From assembly GCA_003993805.1 (NCBI GenBank), contig RSEF01000003.1:41642314-41706313 (forward strand): a stretch of DNA of 64,000 nucleotides, read 5' to 3'. Of this stretch, positions 51,715-61,756 are shown in pieces. Below the pieces are notes generated by a model that worked only from the letters and a program-made list of their open reading frames with translations, was not told the DNA's origin and did not search any database. The position numbers and the translations under genes are program-made. Source of the stretch: Himantopus leucocephalus (taxonomy: Eukaryota > Chordata > Aves > Charadriiformes > Recurvirostridae). The first letter of the stretch is position 1. Each line of letters opens with the position of its first letter.

Positions 51715-51756
51715 CTGCGCATACATCTTTTCAAACTGCTTCTCCCAAGCGGCCAT
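51715..51756 (-). other. Candidate short first coding exon, 14 codons
   Basis: Read on the minus strand, an ATG at 51756-51754 opens a frame of exactly 14 codons (MAAWEKQFEKMYAQ). The frame runs into a strong donor, CAG then GTAGGTAG, with the intron starting at 51714. An in-frame TGA two codons upstream means the frame must begin at this ATG. The peptide is charged and aromatic, and the segment has three CpGs in otherwise AT-rich DNA. Upstream on the minus strand lie CRE-like octamers, plus a CTAAC branch-like motif before a TCTGAG. It could therefore be an alternative first exon or a second exon carrying the start codon. I do not recognise the protein. No downstream partner exon was identified within the lower coordinates. 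Chance remains possible. Confidence 0.3.
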
Positions 51757-51772
51757 GTATCACCTCCGGTAA

Positions 51773-51821
51773 TGACATCAATAAATCTCAGAGATGATAG
51801 TTAGGAATCTCCCTGATGTCA
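51773..51821. promoter_or_regulatory. Inverted pair of CRE-like octamers
   Basis: TGACATCA at 51773-51780 and its exact reverse complement TGATGTCA at 51814-51821 face each other 33 bp apart. Both resemble the CRE/ATF site TGACGTCA with one base changed. An AP-1-like TGATTCA-type motif lies just beyond (about 51830). The pair sits immediately upstream, on the minus strand, of the candidate 14-codon exon. Promoter function is inference. Confidence 0.25.
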
Positions 51822-52530
51822 CTGTGAGTGATTCACTCCACAGCAAGAACTGGTAGCCAACTAGCTGTCACGCTGCTGCTGATTGCTTTAACACAATGGA
51901 ATAGGAAAGAACAGGCTTAGGAGAAATGGTTTAAATAAATCTCTCAAGTGTCATGAATAGACTTGGCCAACAGATGACAGTGTAATGTATGGCAAGTAAT
52001 AGCATTAGAGAAATTGGACTTTGGGGGGCCAGATCCTCACCCGTGGTGCAGTTTCTGTAGTGCTTTGACAGTACTGAAAGAAAAATTGCCTGAAGTGCAG
52101 TGTATGCATTTAGCAGGGAATATCTCTAGCCAAGGTAATGCTGCGGTAAGTCCTTTCAGATTTGCTACATAGTTTGGAAAGTCCTAAGATGGCATCTTCA
52201 ATGTAAATCTAACATAAACCAGTTAAACTCTGGCTGTCACTGTTCATCTGACTGAGTATCCCAGGGGATTTTCCTGAGGCAGATGTTGTTCTGAGTCACC
52301 TTTTATGGGGTGGGAATCAAATAAAAGGACGACCATATGATGTTCCCTCTGGGCCACAACATATTTTAGAAATTATATCCAGCTCTGGTTAAAAACACTG
52401 CCCTCGCCCTGCTCTGTTGTTCTAACAACCTCGTTCCTCTTCACTCCCACTGGACAAATGGCAAGTGGTACCAAAATTATTTATTAGGGGACATATTCTG
52501 TCATACCTTACAAAGCAAGTTCTGTAAGAT
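51822..52530. other. Non-coding DNA
   Basis: No gene was seen. One arm of a possible old palindromic repeat lies at about 52026-52050 (GGCCAGATCCTCACCCGTGG). The rest is unremarkable AT-rich sequence. Confidence 0.5.
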
Positions 52531-52679
52531 ACATCTGTGAAGTCAGTGTGGTCCTGTATGTCAAGTATTTGGCCACTACAGATTAGCTCCAGAGCAGANC
52601 ACATCTGTGAAGTCTGTAAAAGACCAGTGCGGTCCTGTATGTCAAGCATTTGGCCACCACAGGTTAGCTCCAGAGCAGA
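52531..52679 (+). repeat. Direct duplication across a single N (52599)
   Basis: The copy at 52531-52598 (68 bp) recurs at 52601-52679 (79 bp). The second copy has an 11-bp insertion near its start plus a few substitutions. One N separates them. Like the other single-N sites, it is best explained as an unmerged contig overlap. Confidence 0.85.
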
Positions 52680-52852
52680 GAAGTAAATTGGTTGATCTCT
52701 GCTCTACAGGTTTCACGTATGCTTCTTTACATGTTTGTACTTGGTGGCTTTATGAGACAGACCTAACATTTTTTGCCATGTTTCAACCTCTGCATACCTA
52801 AGAATTACTATTTGAAACCCTGTCCTGCCTTTTCTTGTTAAAAGAAATGATG

Positions 52853-53206
52853 TTTTGATGCATTCAGGGGTGCACTGAGAAAACAGGAGATTCAAGTATG
52901 ACAGCAGATGAGGGAACTACGAGATCAACCAGAGGGCCAAAACCAGCTTCTTCTGATGGAAGCCTCCACCTTGGTGCCATGCCACCACTGCATCTCGTTC
53001 AGTCAAGGAAGGGGAGCATTTACTGCACNATTTTGATGCATTCAGGGGTGCATTGAGAAAACAGGAGATTCAAGTATGACAGCAGATGAGGGAACTGCGA
53101 GATCAACCAGAGGGCCAAAACCAGCTTCTTCTGATGGAAGCCTCCACCTTGGTGCCATGCCACCACTGCATCTCGTTCAGTCAAGGAAGGGGAACGTTTA
53201 CTGCAC
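52853..53206 (+). repeat. 176-bp direct duplication across a single N (53029)
   Basis: 52853-53028 and 53031-53206 are equal in length (176 bp) and differ at about four positions. A single N lies between them. This is the longest duplicate pair in the window and the first of three chained joins. The end of its second copy is also the start of the next duplicate. It probably represents one genomic copy. Confidence 0.9.
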
Positions 53207-53431
53207 CTGAGACAGGTGAAGGGAGCACTTAATTTCTAGCTCTGCCAGCTTGTCATCCCTGTCAAAATCTGAGACACTTGTGGGCATAGTGCAGAAGAGC
53301 CTGAGNGCATTTACTGCACCTGAGACAGGTGAGGGGAGATAGGCAGAGCAGCACTTAATTCCTAGCTCTGCCAGCTTGTCAGCGCTGTCAAAATCTGAGA
53401 CACTTGTGGGCATAGTGCAGAAGAGCCTGAG
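53194..53431 (+). repeat. Direct duplication across a single N (53306)
   Basis: 53194-53305 (112 bp) recurs at 53307-53431 (125 bp) with a 13-bp insertion (around GATAGGCAGAGCA) and a few substitutions. It overlaps the neighbouring duplicate pairs on both sides, so three contig ends were laid end to end instead of merged. Confidence 0.88.
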
Positions 53432-53636
53432 CTCAGCCACGTGAATTTGAGATTAAGTGCTTCTAGAACGAATTTTCACATAAATCTTGATTGAGTCCCA
53501 TTTCAACCAAACAAGTCCTGATCTTAAGTCCNTGAGCTCAGCCATGTGAATTTGAGATTAAGTGCTTCTAGAACGAATTTTCACATAAATCTTGATTGAG
53601 TCCCATTTCAACCAAACAAGTCCTGATCTTAAGTCC
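53428..53636 (+). repeat. 104-bp direct duplication across a single N (53532)
   Basis: 53428-53531 and 53533-53636 are 104 bp each and differ at one position (CACG versus CATG). One N separates them. This is the last of the chained joins. Confidence 0.9.
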
Positions 53637-56474
53637 CCTTATGTGATCTAGGGCCATGACATGCTTCCTTTGGACAAGAAAAAGGAAATTAAGCACCCTT
53701 CTTTCTCTTTGATTTTGCCAGGAGACAGCTTTCTCCTCAGCTCATGACCAGGTCTGCTGTAGCAGGGCAAAGCACTTCTAGCAGGCATGGTTATCCAACA
53801 CTCTTATTTTTCTGGCCATATATTGCAAAACTGATACTTCTAAGATGGTTGACTGCTAAACAGCCCAGGCTGCCTACAGGAATGGATGTCAGCATCTTAT
53901 ACAAGGGAAGGAAGCAGCTACAAAACAGAACATCCTAACTACTACCAGAAAAGCCTGGACTGGGGATTTTGAAGGGAATATCTGCCTGGCCCCAGTCAGA
54001 GAGATTGCACTGGAAACAGAGCGAGGACTCTTACTCAGAGCTCTGCCCCAGCTAATCCACAGCACTAGCTAGAGTGAGAAGAACTCCGTGTTTCTTCAGC
54101 CATGATTTGGAGCAGATTTTAAAGACTTTCCTCTCTCTTTCATTTTCTTCCCTTTATTTCACCACTCTTCAGCCATGCCGACAACCACTATTTGTGGGAG
54201 TACATTGAGAGCCATAAGGGAAATGGTCCAGCTAAAAAATAACCTTTTGCTGTTATTGCTTTACTGTTATTTTTCAAACTTGGGGCAGTTCCCTGACCAA
54301 TTATTTGATTTTATTCTTATTTAAAAGTTAGGCTACTCTTGACTTTTTATACATATATAAAATTCAGATAAATGCAAAGCAATTCTACTCTCAAATCAAT
54401 ATAAAATCAAAGTCATATTAACAAATCAAACACATTGGTCTTGAAGTTGTATAAATGTAGAGAAAGTAGCTGCCTCACTGTAAATGCCAATTAAAGAATT
54501 TGACTAACATCTTAACACTGAGGCCAAAACTATTATCGGATGTCTAGACCATGACCTCGGTACCAATTATAATGTATCCTATGCAGATCTAAATTCTCAT
54601 GCAGTAACTAACCTTTTCTTGCCTCTGCCCTGGCCTTCTAGTGCTATAATGTTCACTTTGACAGAAGGGTCTTGATAAACAAATTTGATAACTCTTACTT
54701 ACCAGAAATTAAGGATGACAGCCTCAAGTGCCGCAAGTCCTTAAGCTATAGCAAACACTCCAGTGAATAACTTTTTCAACTACTTTCAAGCTTTTTTAAA
54801 AATGAGAAATGATCTCTCAAGCAACACCTTCCTTATGCAAGAGCAAAATTGAAACCCTTGTTATGAGCTAAAATGCGGAAGGAGAAGCATGCCTTGCATA
54901 TTCTGCTCAGCAGATTTCCCTACTCCCTCCCTCCCCATGACAGAGGTGTCAAGGTAGATTTGATCCAGTACATTTCAAATTAGATATTGCCTGGCCAGGA
55001 ATCAGTTCAGTGCTGACCTGACTGCGGGAGCTACACAACCACATCACATAACAGAGAAGCATGTGCCGCACTGACTGGTACTCACCTGCCTGGAAACCCA
55101 CACCTGCCTTCATTATTTGCAGCCTGGAGAGGTCTCACCTAAGACAGAAGTTTAAAAAAAAAAAAAAAAAAGCTCTGTTTTTAAAAGATGTGGTGTCCCT
55201 AAACAGAAAAAGTCATACTAAATGAATTATCAATAAACTTTAGTGGAAGTTGTCGCAATTTGTGATCTGGAAAAAGGCTATTCATTCTGCATCTCTACAT
55301 TGCCACAGGCACTGTGATCTATCCCTTCCCTTGCTCTCTGTGACTTAAATCCTGCATCCTTTTGCATGGCGCTACTATAGTAATTCTGATGGAAAAATTA
55401 GGCACAAATGTGGAACTTCTTGTTAAACATGTGGCGGATAATAAAAGTCTCTACAGCCAGACAGTGGCACTAGACAAGCTAATGGAAACCTGTGATACAC
55501 AGAAATACATAGAAACATAATCAAGCTCAAGAACTCTCAGCTAGGTGAATGGCAGGAGAGAAATACACTTACCTTATTCTTAATCTTTGCTAGATATCAA
55601 CTTGCAGCTGTTCTTATGTTCTTAGGTTATGTTCTTGTGCAACAGGTCCAGGCAGTTAAATACTGGTTAAGATTTTGAATACAGAGACCTTGATCTCCTT
55701 TGTCACTGGCAAAATAGTCAACAGTGTATATTATTATTATACTAAGCTGCAACAGAAGAAAAAAGATAAATGTTTCATTAAAGTACTAAATCTGCTTTGC
55801 ATTTTAACTGTATATTGTGATTCCCTATAGATGTTAAAGCTAAGAGCTGACAGGAGAACAGGACTTTCCTGCTCATCATTCAGTGGTGCTATGGATGATA
55901 CTTTGGGGGAGGAAATGAAATGTGGGATATCTGCTGTCATGCTCTGCTTATGATTGTTACTGATGTCAAATCCTCTTTCCTTTAAGAAAAACAGAGAGAA
56001 ACACAAAGTGTAGATAAAGCAACGCCAAAGATGACAAAGCAATTTCTGCTACTTAAACTGTGATATTTTCAACAGATTTGTTACAGAAACATTGACACAG
56101 CACATTTTTATCAGCCTCCAAGACCTGACCTCCCCTGGGCCACACTGGTGCTGTTTAAGATGGTTTAGTTGTTTGCTTTTAGCTACTTTTCTGGCCACAG
56201 GTTGAAAGAGGTGTTAAAGAAGTTTCAACCCCCCTGAGTGCCAAAGCCAGGCTTTTATTAAGTCTGCAGTGAGACTTAGATCAAGATGAGCAATAAGGAA
56301 GCAGACAGATCAAATGACAGGTGAAAGGACAAACAAGGGCGAGGACTCAGTGTGCTGTGTGCGAGGACTTACGTGCGCTATTCAGGACTCTCTGAAGCAA
56401 ATGGGGGTAACGAGCAATGTGGTGCAGCATGAAACAGGTTGCAGCTTCCCGAGGAGTGGAAGAGCAAACACAAA
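53637..56474. other. Non-coding DNA
   Basis: No gene was seen. A perfect A homopolymer of 18 bases lies at 55154-55171, with no recognised retrogene body upstream. The flanks are AT-rich unique sequence, and the short open frames on both strands look like chance. Confidence 0.55.
55154..55171 (+). repeat. Poly-A homopolymer (18 A)
   Basis: Eighteen uninterrupted adenines. No AATAAA signal and no flanking target duplication were noticed, so it is reported only as a homopolymer. Confidence 0.85.
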
Positions 56475-57515
56475 CAGGTTTCAGTCCCAGCTCTCTTAGC
56501 CTTTCCTCCTATGTCAGATGCTCCAAGTCTCTTAATCATCTTCATGGCTTTTCACTGGACTTGCTCCCCGAAATCCATATCTGTCTTGTACTGAGGAGGA
56601 GCCCAGAACTGGACCCAGCACTCCAGCTGTGTCTCACCAGTGCTGAGTAGAGGTGAAGGATCACCTCCCTCAACCTGCTGGCAACACTATACCTAATGCA
56701 GCCCAGGATACAGTTGGCCACCTTTGCTGCGAGGGTGCATTGCTCCTCAGGTTCACCTTGCTGTCCACCAGGACGGACCCCCAGGTCCTTTTCTGCAGAG
56801 CTTCTTTCCATCAAATTAGTCTGTACTGTTGCATGGGGGTTATTCCTCCCCAGATGCAGAACTACGTTGAGCTGCATGAGGTTCCTCTCAGCCCAATTCT
56901 CCAGCCTGTTGAGGTCCTCTGAATGGCAGCACAACCATCTGGTGTATCAGCCACCCCTCCCAGTTTTGTGTCACCAGTGAACTTGCTGAGGATGCTCTGT
57001 CCCATTGTCCACATCATTAATGAAGATTGAACAGTATTGCCCCATTATTGACATCTGGGGAACACTGCTGGGGCCTGGCCTCCAGCTCATCTTTGTGCTG
57101 CTGATCACAGACCTTTGAGCTCCACAGTTCAATCAGTTTTCAATCCACCTCACTGTCTGTTTCTGTAGTCCGTACTTCATCATTTTTGAACATTGCACAG
57201 ACTTGTGCATGTCCGGTTTTTTTAAATGCTACTTAACCTGGTCTTCTTCCCCCAAGAGTCAGTTATACTTGTTTCAGGATCCTGAATGCCACCATCTCAT
57301 GGTCACTATGGCCAAGGCTGTCCCCGACCTTCACATTCCCAACAAGTTCTTCCTTGTTTGCAAGTGTGAGGTCCAGCAGAGCACCTCCCCTTGTCAGCTT
57401 CTCCATCTATGTTAGTAAGTTGTCCTCCATGCACTGCAGAAACTTCCTGGATTACTTGTGCCCTGTTACATTGCCCTTCCAGTGGATAACACAATGGTTA
57501 AAGTCCATCAACTGG
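56475..57515 (-). mobile_element. CR1 LINE fragment, ORF2 relic, internally deleted
   Basis: Read on the minus strand, the fragment runs in CR1 ORF2 order. First is the end of the endonuclease (MDFNHCVIHW, GNVTGHK then a stop, VGDSLGHSDHEMV at about 57515-57270). Then reverse-transcriptase segments follow: KYGLQKQTVRW, a SSVPQ motif and FINDVDNGTE at about 57180-57000. Last is the C-terminal part (LNRLENWAERNLMQLN, LHLGRNNP, SSAEKDLGV, ILGCIRYSVASR, LYSALVR). It ends near a RLRELG motif at about 56490. The start of reverse transcriptase is missing between the endonuclease and KYGL, so a large internal deletion lies near 57190-57260. Stops and frameshifts are frequent, and the 3' octamer tail is absent. 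The copy is an inactive pseudogenised relic. The 130-codon minus frame at 56542-56934 is its best preserved piece. Confidence 0.93.
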
Positions 57516-58988
57516 CTGCCATATTTTCCAGTTAACTACATGTGAATTTAGGTCTATTGTTAAGATAGCTGTGTGCCAATTTGTTTGTACAGCCAAATCC
57601 TCTCCATTTTCCTGATTTCTTCAAGCAATTCCTCCCACTTAAAAAACAAAAGTCTTCCCAAACAAAGTCCTTTCTGTTAGTTCAGTACATGTTGGAAAGA
57701 ATTTAAAATTTCTTAGGATGTATCCAGTGATGCCGCCACTGAATTGCTCTGGCATGTACTTAGTAATATTTATTGTCTATGGAGTGATTTCTTCTTAAGG
57801 CAAGACAGCTTTGAGAGGTTAAGTACATAGAATAAGGAATTGTTGAGTGATTGTTTTATACCATCTGATAGTTCTCTTTGATTGCTTTGAAGTCTGCATG
57901 AATACGACCCAAGAGATGGTTTGAAAATACTGTCAATACTGAAATTTAAATAGTAACAATTAATCTCTGCTGCCTGTTGGATAATATAGAAAGCTAACAA
58001 AATATAGATTGAATATGTTTTCATTAGTGGAATTCAACATCGAGGCAGCGCTGCTTAGAATTTCAAATTATACTTTTTACCAAGACACTTACCACTGCAA
58101 TTCAGTCACATAAATATTTATATTACAGGAAATTATTTATTTTGTACTCTCCGCAAATCTGTCTTGCTGCTAATTAAGGATGAGCAAAACAGAGTACAAA
58201 AATATAGTAAAGCCACCAGTCATTCTCCCAGGCTTCAAGGTGTGCTTGCTGAAGTGCAAAATATCTTTCTAGTGCAACGCTGTTTCTTTTGGTCAGAAGT
58301 GAAAAGAGGAGAGCTTTATGGAATATTTCTGGCCCACCTGAATTTCTCTCCACCATCCCAATTAGGCCTATACAGCCTTCTCTGGCCCTTCACCTCTGAC
58401 TTCAAGCAAAGCTCTGTGCTCCCGGCGATGGGCAGCCTTCTGCCCTCTGCCTGCCTCCCCTGCCCCGAGGCTTTGCAGCAACTCGTCATGCTCAGAGCTA
58501 CACTTACCTGCTCCATTTCCAGGAATGTGCTAACTCTCGTCGTTTTATAGCACTTGGGGAACTCACTTAGGTAAGAGGAAAACTCATGCGGCACATCAGT
58601 TAACAATTCTCTGGCTCCTCTGTGGCATCAAGAAAATACAGGAGACAGCCAAGGGACCAGAATAAGACTTTTTTTCCCGGCTCCTTGTGCACTATTGCTC
58701 CCAGTGGTTTTGCTGCTTCGCTAACAGAGTAGGGTCTTACAAGGGACAAATAAGAGTAGCAGAACTGGCAACTTTCAAGGTAGACTCTCATTGCCAGAGG
58801 GACTGCTCTTACCATGAAAGCAGAAAGGGACAAAACACTAAATAAATTTATTCTGTTTTCCTAAATGAGGTCAGGGAGCCGCGGTCATTAAACTGAGTCA
58901 AGGCATTAAAAACAAGTGAGTTAGTCTCACTGATCACAACCAATAGTGAGAGCTATGTAAAACTAAAGATAGACTTCTGAGTCTTTAG
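57516..58988. other. Non-coding DNA
   Basis: No gene was assigned. The two-strand open frames at 58164-58606 (up to 128 codons) overlap each other, lack splice sites and resemble nothing I know. The rest is AT-rich unique sequence. Confidence 0.5.
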
Positions 58989-59030
58989 CAAGTGCAAGGT
59001 GCAAGTGCAAGTACAAGTGCAAGTGCAAGT
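58989..59030 (+). repeat. (AAGTGC)n hexamer minisatellite
   Basis: About seven imperfect AAGTGC units are present, with variants AAGGTGC and AAGTAC. The array is flanked on both sides by CTTTAGCA (58983-58990 and 59031-59038), which suggests expansion by replication slippage between the flanking words. It lies just upstream of a single-N duplication. Confidence 0.8.
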
Positions 59031-59042
59031 CTTTAGCACCTC

Positions 59043-59259
59043 GAAACCTTACCACCCAAGTCAGCTGAAGTAGAGAGACTCCAGTAGCTTTCAGTCATGC
59101 TTGTCAGCGAGGCCGTACTCAACACCATCCAACAGCTTCCATTTTTATNTGAAACCTTACCACCCAAGTCAGCTGAAGTAGAGAGACTCCTTCAGTAGCT
59201 TTCAGTCAGGCTTGTCAGCGAGGCCGTACTCAACACCATCCAACAGCTTCCATTTTTAT
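59043..59259 (+). repeat. Direct duplication across a single N (59149)
   Basis: 59043-59148 (106 bp) recurs at 59151-59259 (109 bp) with a 3-bp insertion (TTC) and one clear substitution. A single N separates the copies, consistent with unmerged contig ends. The adjacent hexamer array may have hindered assembly here. Confidence 0.88.
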
Positions 59260-61554
59260 TTCCATCACAAGTTTCATATAGGAATGCTGACCCAAAAGTC
59301 AAAATACAGAAAATGTCATTCAAGAAAAAAATAATCCCATGTCCTATTGAGCTTTCTTTTTGACCGTCATCTTCTATGAACATATTCTAAAGGGAATTTT
59401 AAGAACAGGATTTTAATCTTCCATTTAAAATCATGACAAGTTGGTCATCATTCCCACTTACATTTTAAAATGTTACAAAAAGATCTACCAGTAGTAGACA
59501 TGGTGAGTTTTCCCCTAAACAATCAGGTTTGCAACAAAACTACCAGCTGCTGGAGCAGGAAGTCTTGCCTGTCAGAATGGTATTTGTTCATCTGGTATGA
59601 AAGAGTATTTCCCCTCCGTAAATCCTGAGGTTGGCTGATTATGGACCCACAGAAGAGAGAGTCCTGTTGATCTGCGCATCAGTACTATGAGATGTCCCTC
59701 ACTGCTGTCTTATCTCAGATTTCTTATAGGTTTAAAAACCAAATCACACTTGCTTTATGCAAGTTACAGAATAGGAAACCAGTGACTGGCACTTAAGAAT
59801 ACAGTGGTTCCTAATTTTATGTTCCTTTTGTATTACTTCTAGGTTTTGCCTTTTACAGTATTTTCCTAGCTTCTAAGAGACTCAAAAATAGAACAAAGAA
59901 AAATGAGTACTTACATTTGTAACACAATCTACCTTGTCCTTTTTAGTAGCATGTTAAGACTTAAACTTCAAAAGACTGGACATTTACATATATTCTATAG
60001 AAACCATGGATTGCTTCCTTTACACATTGGATTAATAGATGTGGCTTAGTACTTTTGACTAGCAACAGAATTGCAGTTTTTATAGCCCTACTTCAAGATG
60101 TTCAAATGTGAAAGTCAACAAAAATTAACTATTTTAAATAGTATTTATATGCTTTGAAGTGCAAACAAACATGGAGCAAAATGACAACCTGAACATTGGC
60201 TCTTGGGTTTCTGAGGTAAATATCTAGTGTCATGTTTGGCATGTATTAGGCATGGCATAGCTTGCTTGAACTGCAGTTGTTATCCCAGACAGATGCAGGA
60301 ACTTTGTAAATCCTGGATGTCTGTATCTGGATGCCTGAGTGTTAGCCAAAGATTTTGGATAATGGAGAATATCTCAAATGACTCTAGACAATATGTTTAA
60401 ATAACTCAGCCTCATCCCTTGGTTTGACCCACTACCCCTGAGTCTTGTGTTGTTATTACTCTTTTTTTTAATGACTCAGAATGATATAAAATAGAATTGC
60501 TAAAGTGTTTAGCTTTCTGGATGATACTGTGCAGATACTCAAGGGAAGAAGAGTCAAAAAATATCTTTTCTTGGCTGGTGTTTTCTATTCAGAGCCAAAT
60601 TTCTCAGAATACAGCCATAGTACCTTACTAGAAGTCTTATGCACCTCCTTCCAGATTTCTGTTGCAACTTGTGCAGATCACAACTGAGAAAGAACTGTGT
60701 GGAAGAGGACATGATTTTTTTCCATTAACTCTGGACACAAAAAAACACTACGTAAAAAAAAAACCCAGACCCACTACCAAACCCTACAGTTCTGCACAAA
60801 TATGGCAGAAAAATAAAAACAGGGCTTTTTCATTCTGCCCTGAAAGCTATTTTATCCAGTACATTTCTTATTCTGTAACCCAGATAAATCTTCTTGTCTC
60901 TTGGGTTCATGCAGAAGTTTTATTTTCTTGCAGAAAATGAAGGCAGCCATCTCCTTGCCTGTAAGGCAAAAGGGATTAAAAAAACAGAAGCAAAAAAGAA
61001 AAATCCTCTCTCTTGTTACTGCACCTCATCTTATGATCCTTTTCCTTTGAAGGACAGAGATAAGGGGAGTGGATACCACTGGGAAGAAGACAAAGAGCTA
61101 CAGCTCTGCAAGTTAAGCCTGCTTGTCCCCACCATCGTGCCTGATGCACCATGTTAATTGTATTCTCAGACCTCCATTTTAAAATGCAGTTCAAGCTCAT
61201 AGCTCAGGACGAGAGCAGAGTGACTAGAAAGAAGGTAGACTAGTTCAAAACTCACTGTTACAATAAAAATAAATACTTGTCTAACTTCAAGCCTTTCCGT
61301 CATTCCTGTTCATTGCACTTCTTCACTACAGACACCAATCTTAAACCTTCACTGCAGCATTGAGTTCAGGAAAGCCTCCTCAATTGACAGCAGAGTCAGG
61401 ATAAAGAACTATCAAAATATATGTAGGAAATTTTAAGGTGTTTATTTCGTACCTAAGAGCTCGTAATTGATTTGGAATTTGGGTTCTCTATTTTCTCTTG
61501 GCATGACAGGAGCAGCCATTAGTCTACCTCCCTACAAGGAGGTCACAGACACAC
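59260..61554. other. Non-coding DNA
   Basis: No gene, RNA or transposon was recognised. Open frames near 60505-61157 are short, overlapping and AT- or lysine-rich, without splice signals. Confidence 0.55.
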
Positions 61555-61756
61555 AGGCAACACATACAGCGCAGGGCTCAATGCTGAAAAGCACAGGCCA
61601 TTTTCTGACCGGTTCTAAAGCCTTCCACTTGCATTGACTGCAAGGACTGAAAACNTAGGCAACACATACAGCGCAGGGCTCAATGCCGAAAAGCACAGGC
61701 CATTTTCTGACAGGTTCTAAAGCCTTCCACTTGCATTGACTGCAAGGACTGAAAAC
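61555..61756 (+). repeat. 100-bp direct duplication across a single N (61655)
   Basis: 61555-61654 and 61657-61756 are 100 bp each and differ at two positions. One N lies between them. The pattern matches the other eight single-N joins. Confidence 0.9.

Noticed and set aside
52422..53440. Apparent tandem-repeat protein frames with an unknown residue
   Set aside because: The repetition comes from the duplicated contig ends around single Ns, not from a real repeat protein.
55154..55171. Poly-A tract as the tail of a processed pseudogene
   Set aside because: No gene-like body, poly-A signal or target-site duplication was noticed upstream.
56542..56934. 130-codon minus-strand frame as an independent gene
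   Set aside because: Its motifs (LHLGRNNP, SSAEKDLGV, ILGCIR) are CR1 ORF2. It is part of the decayed LINE.
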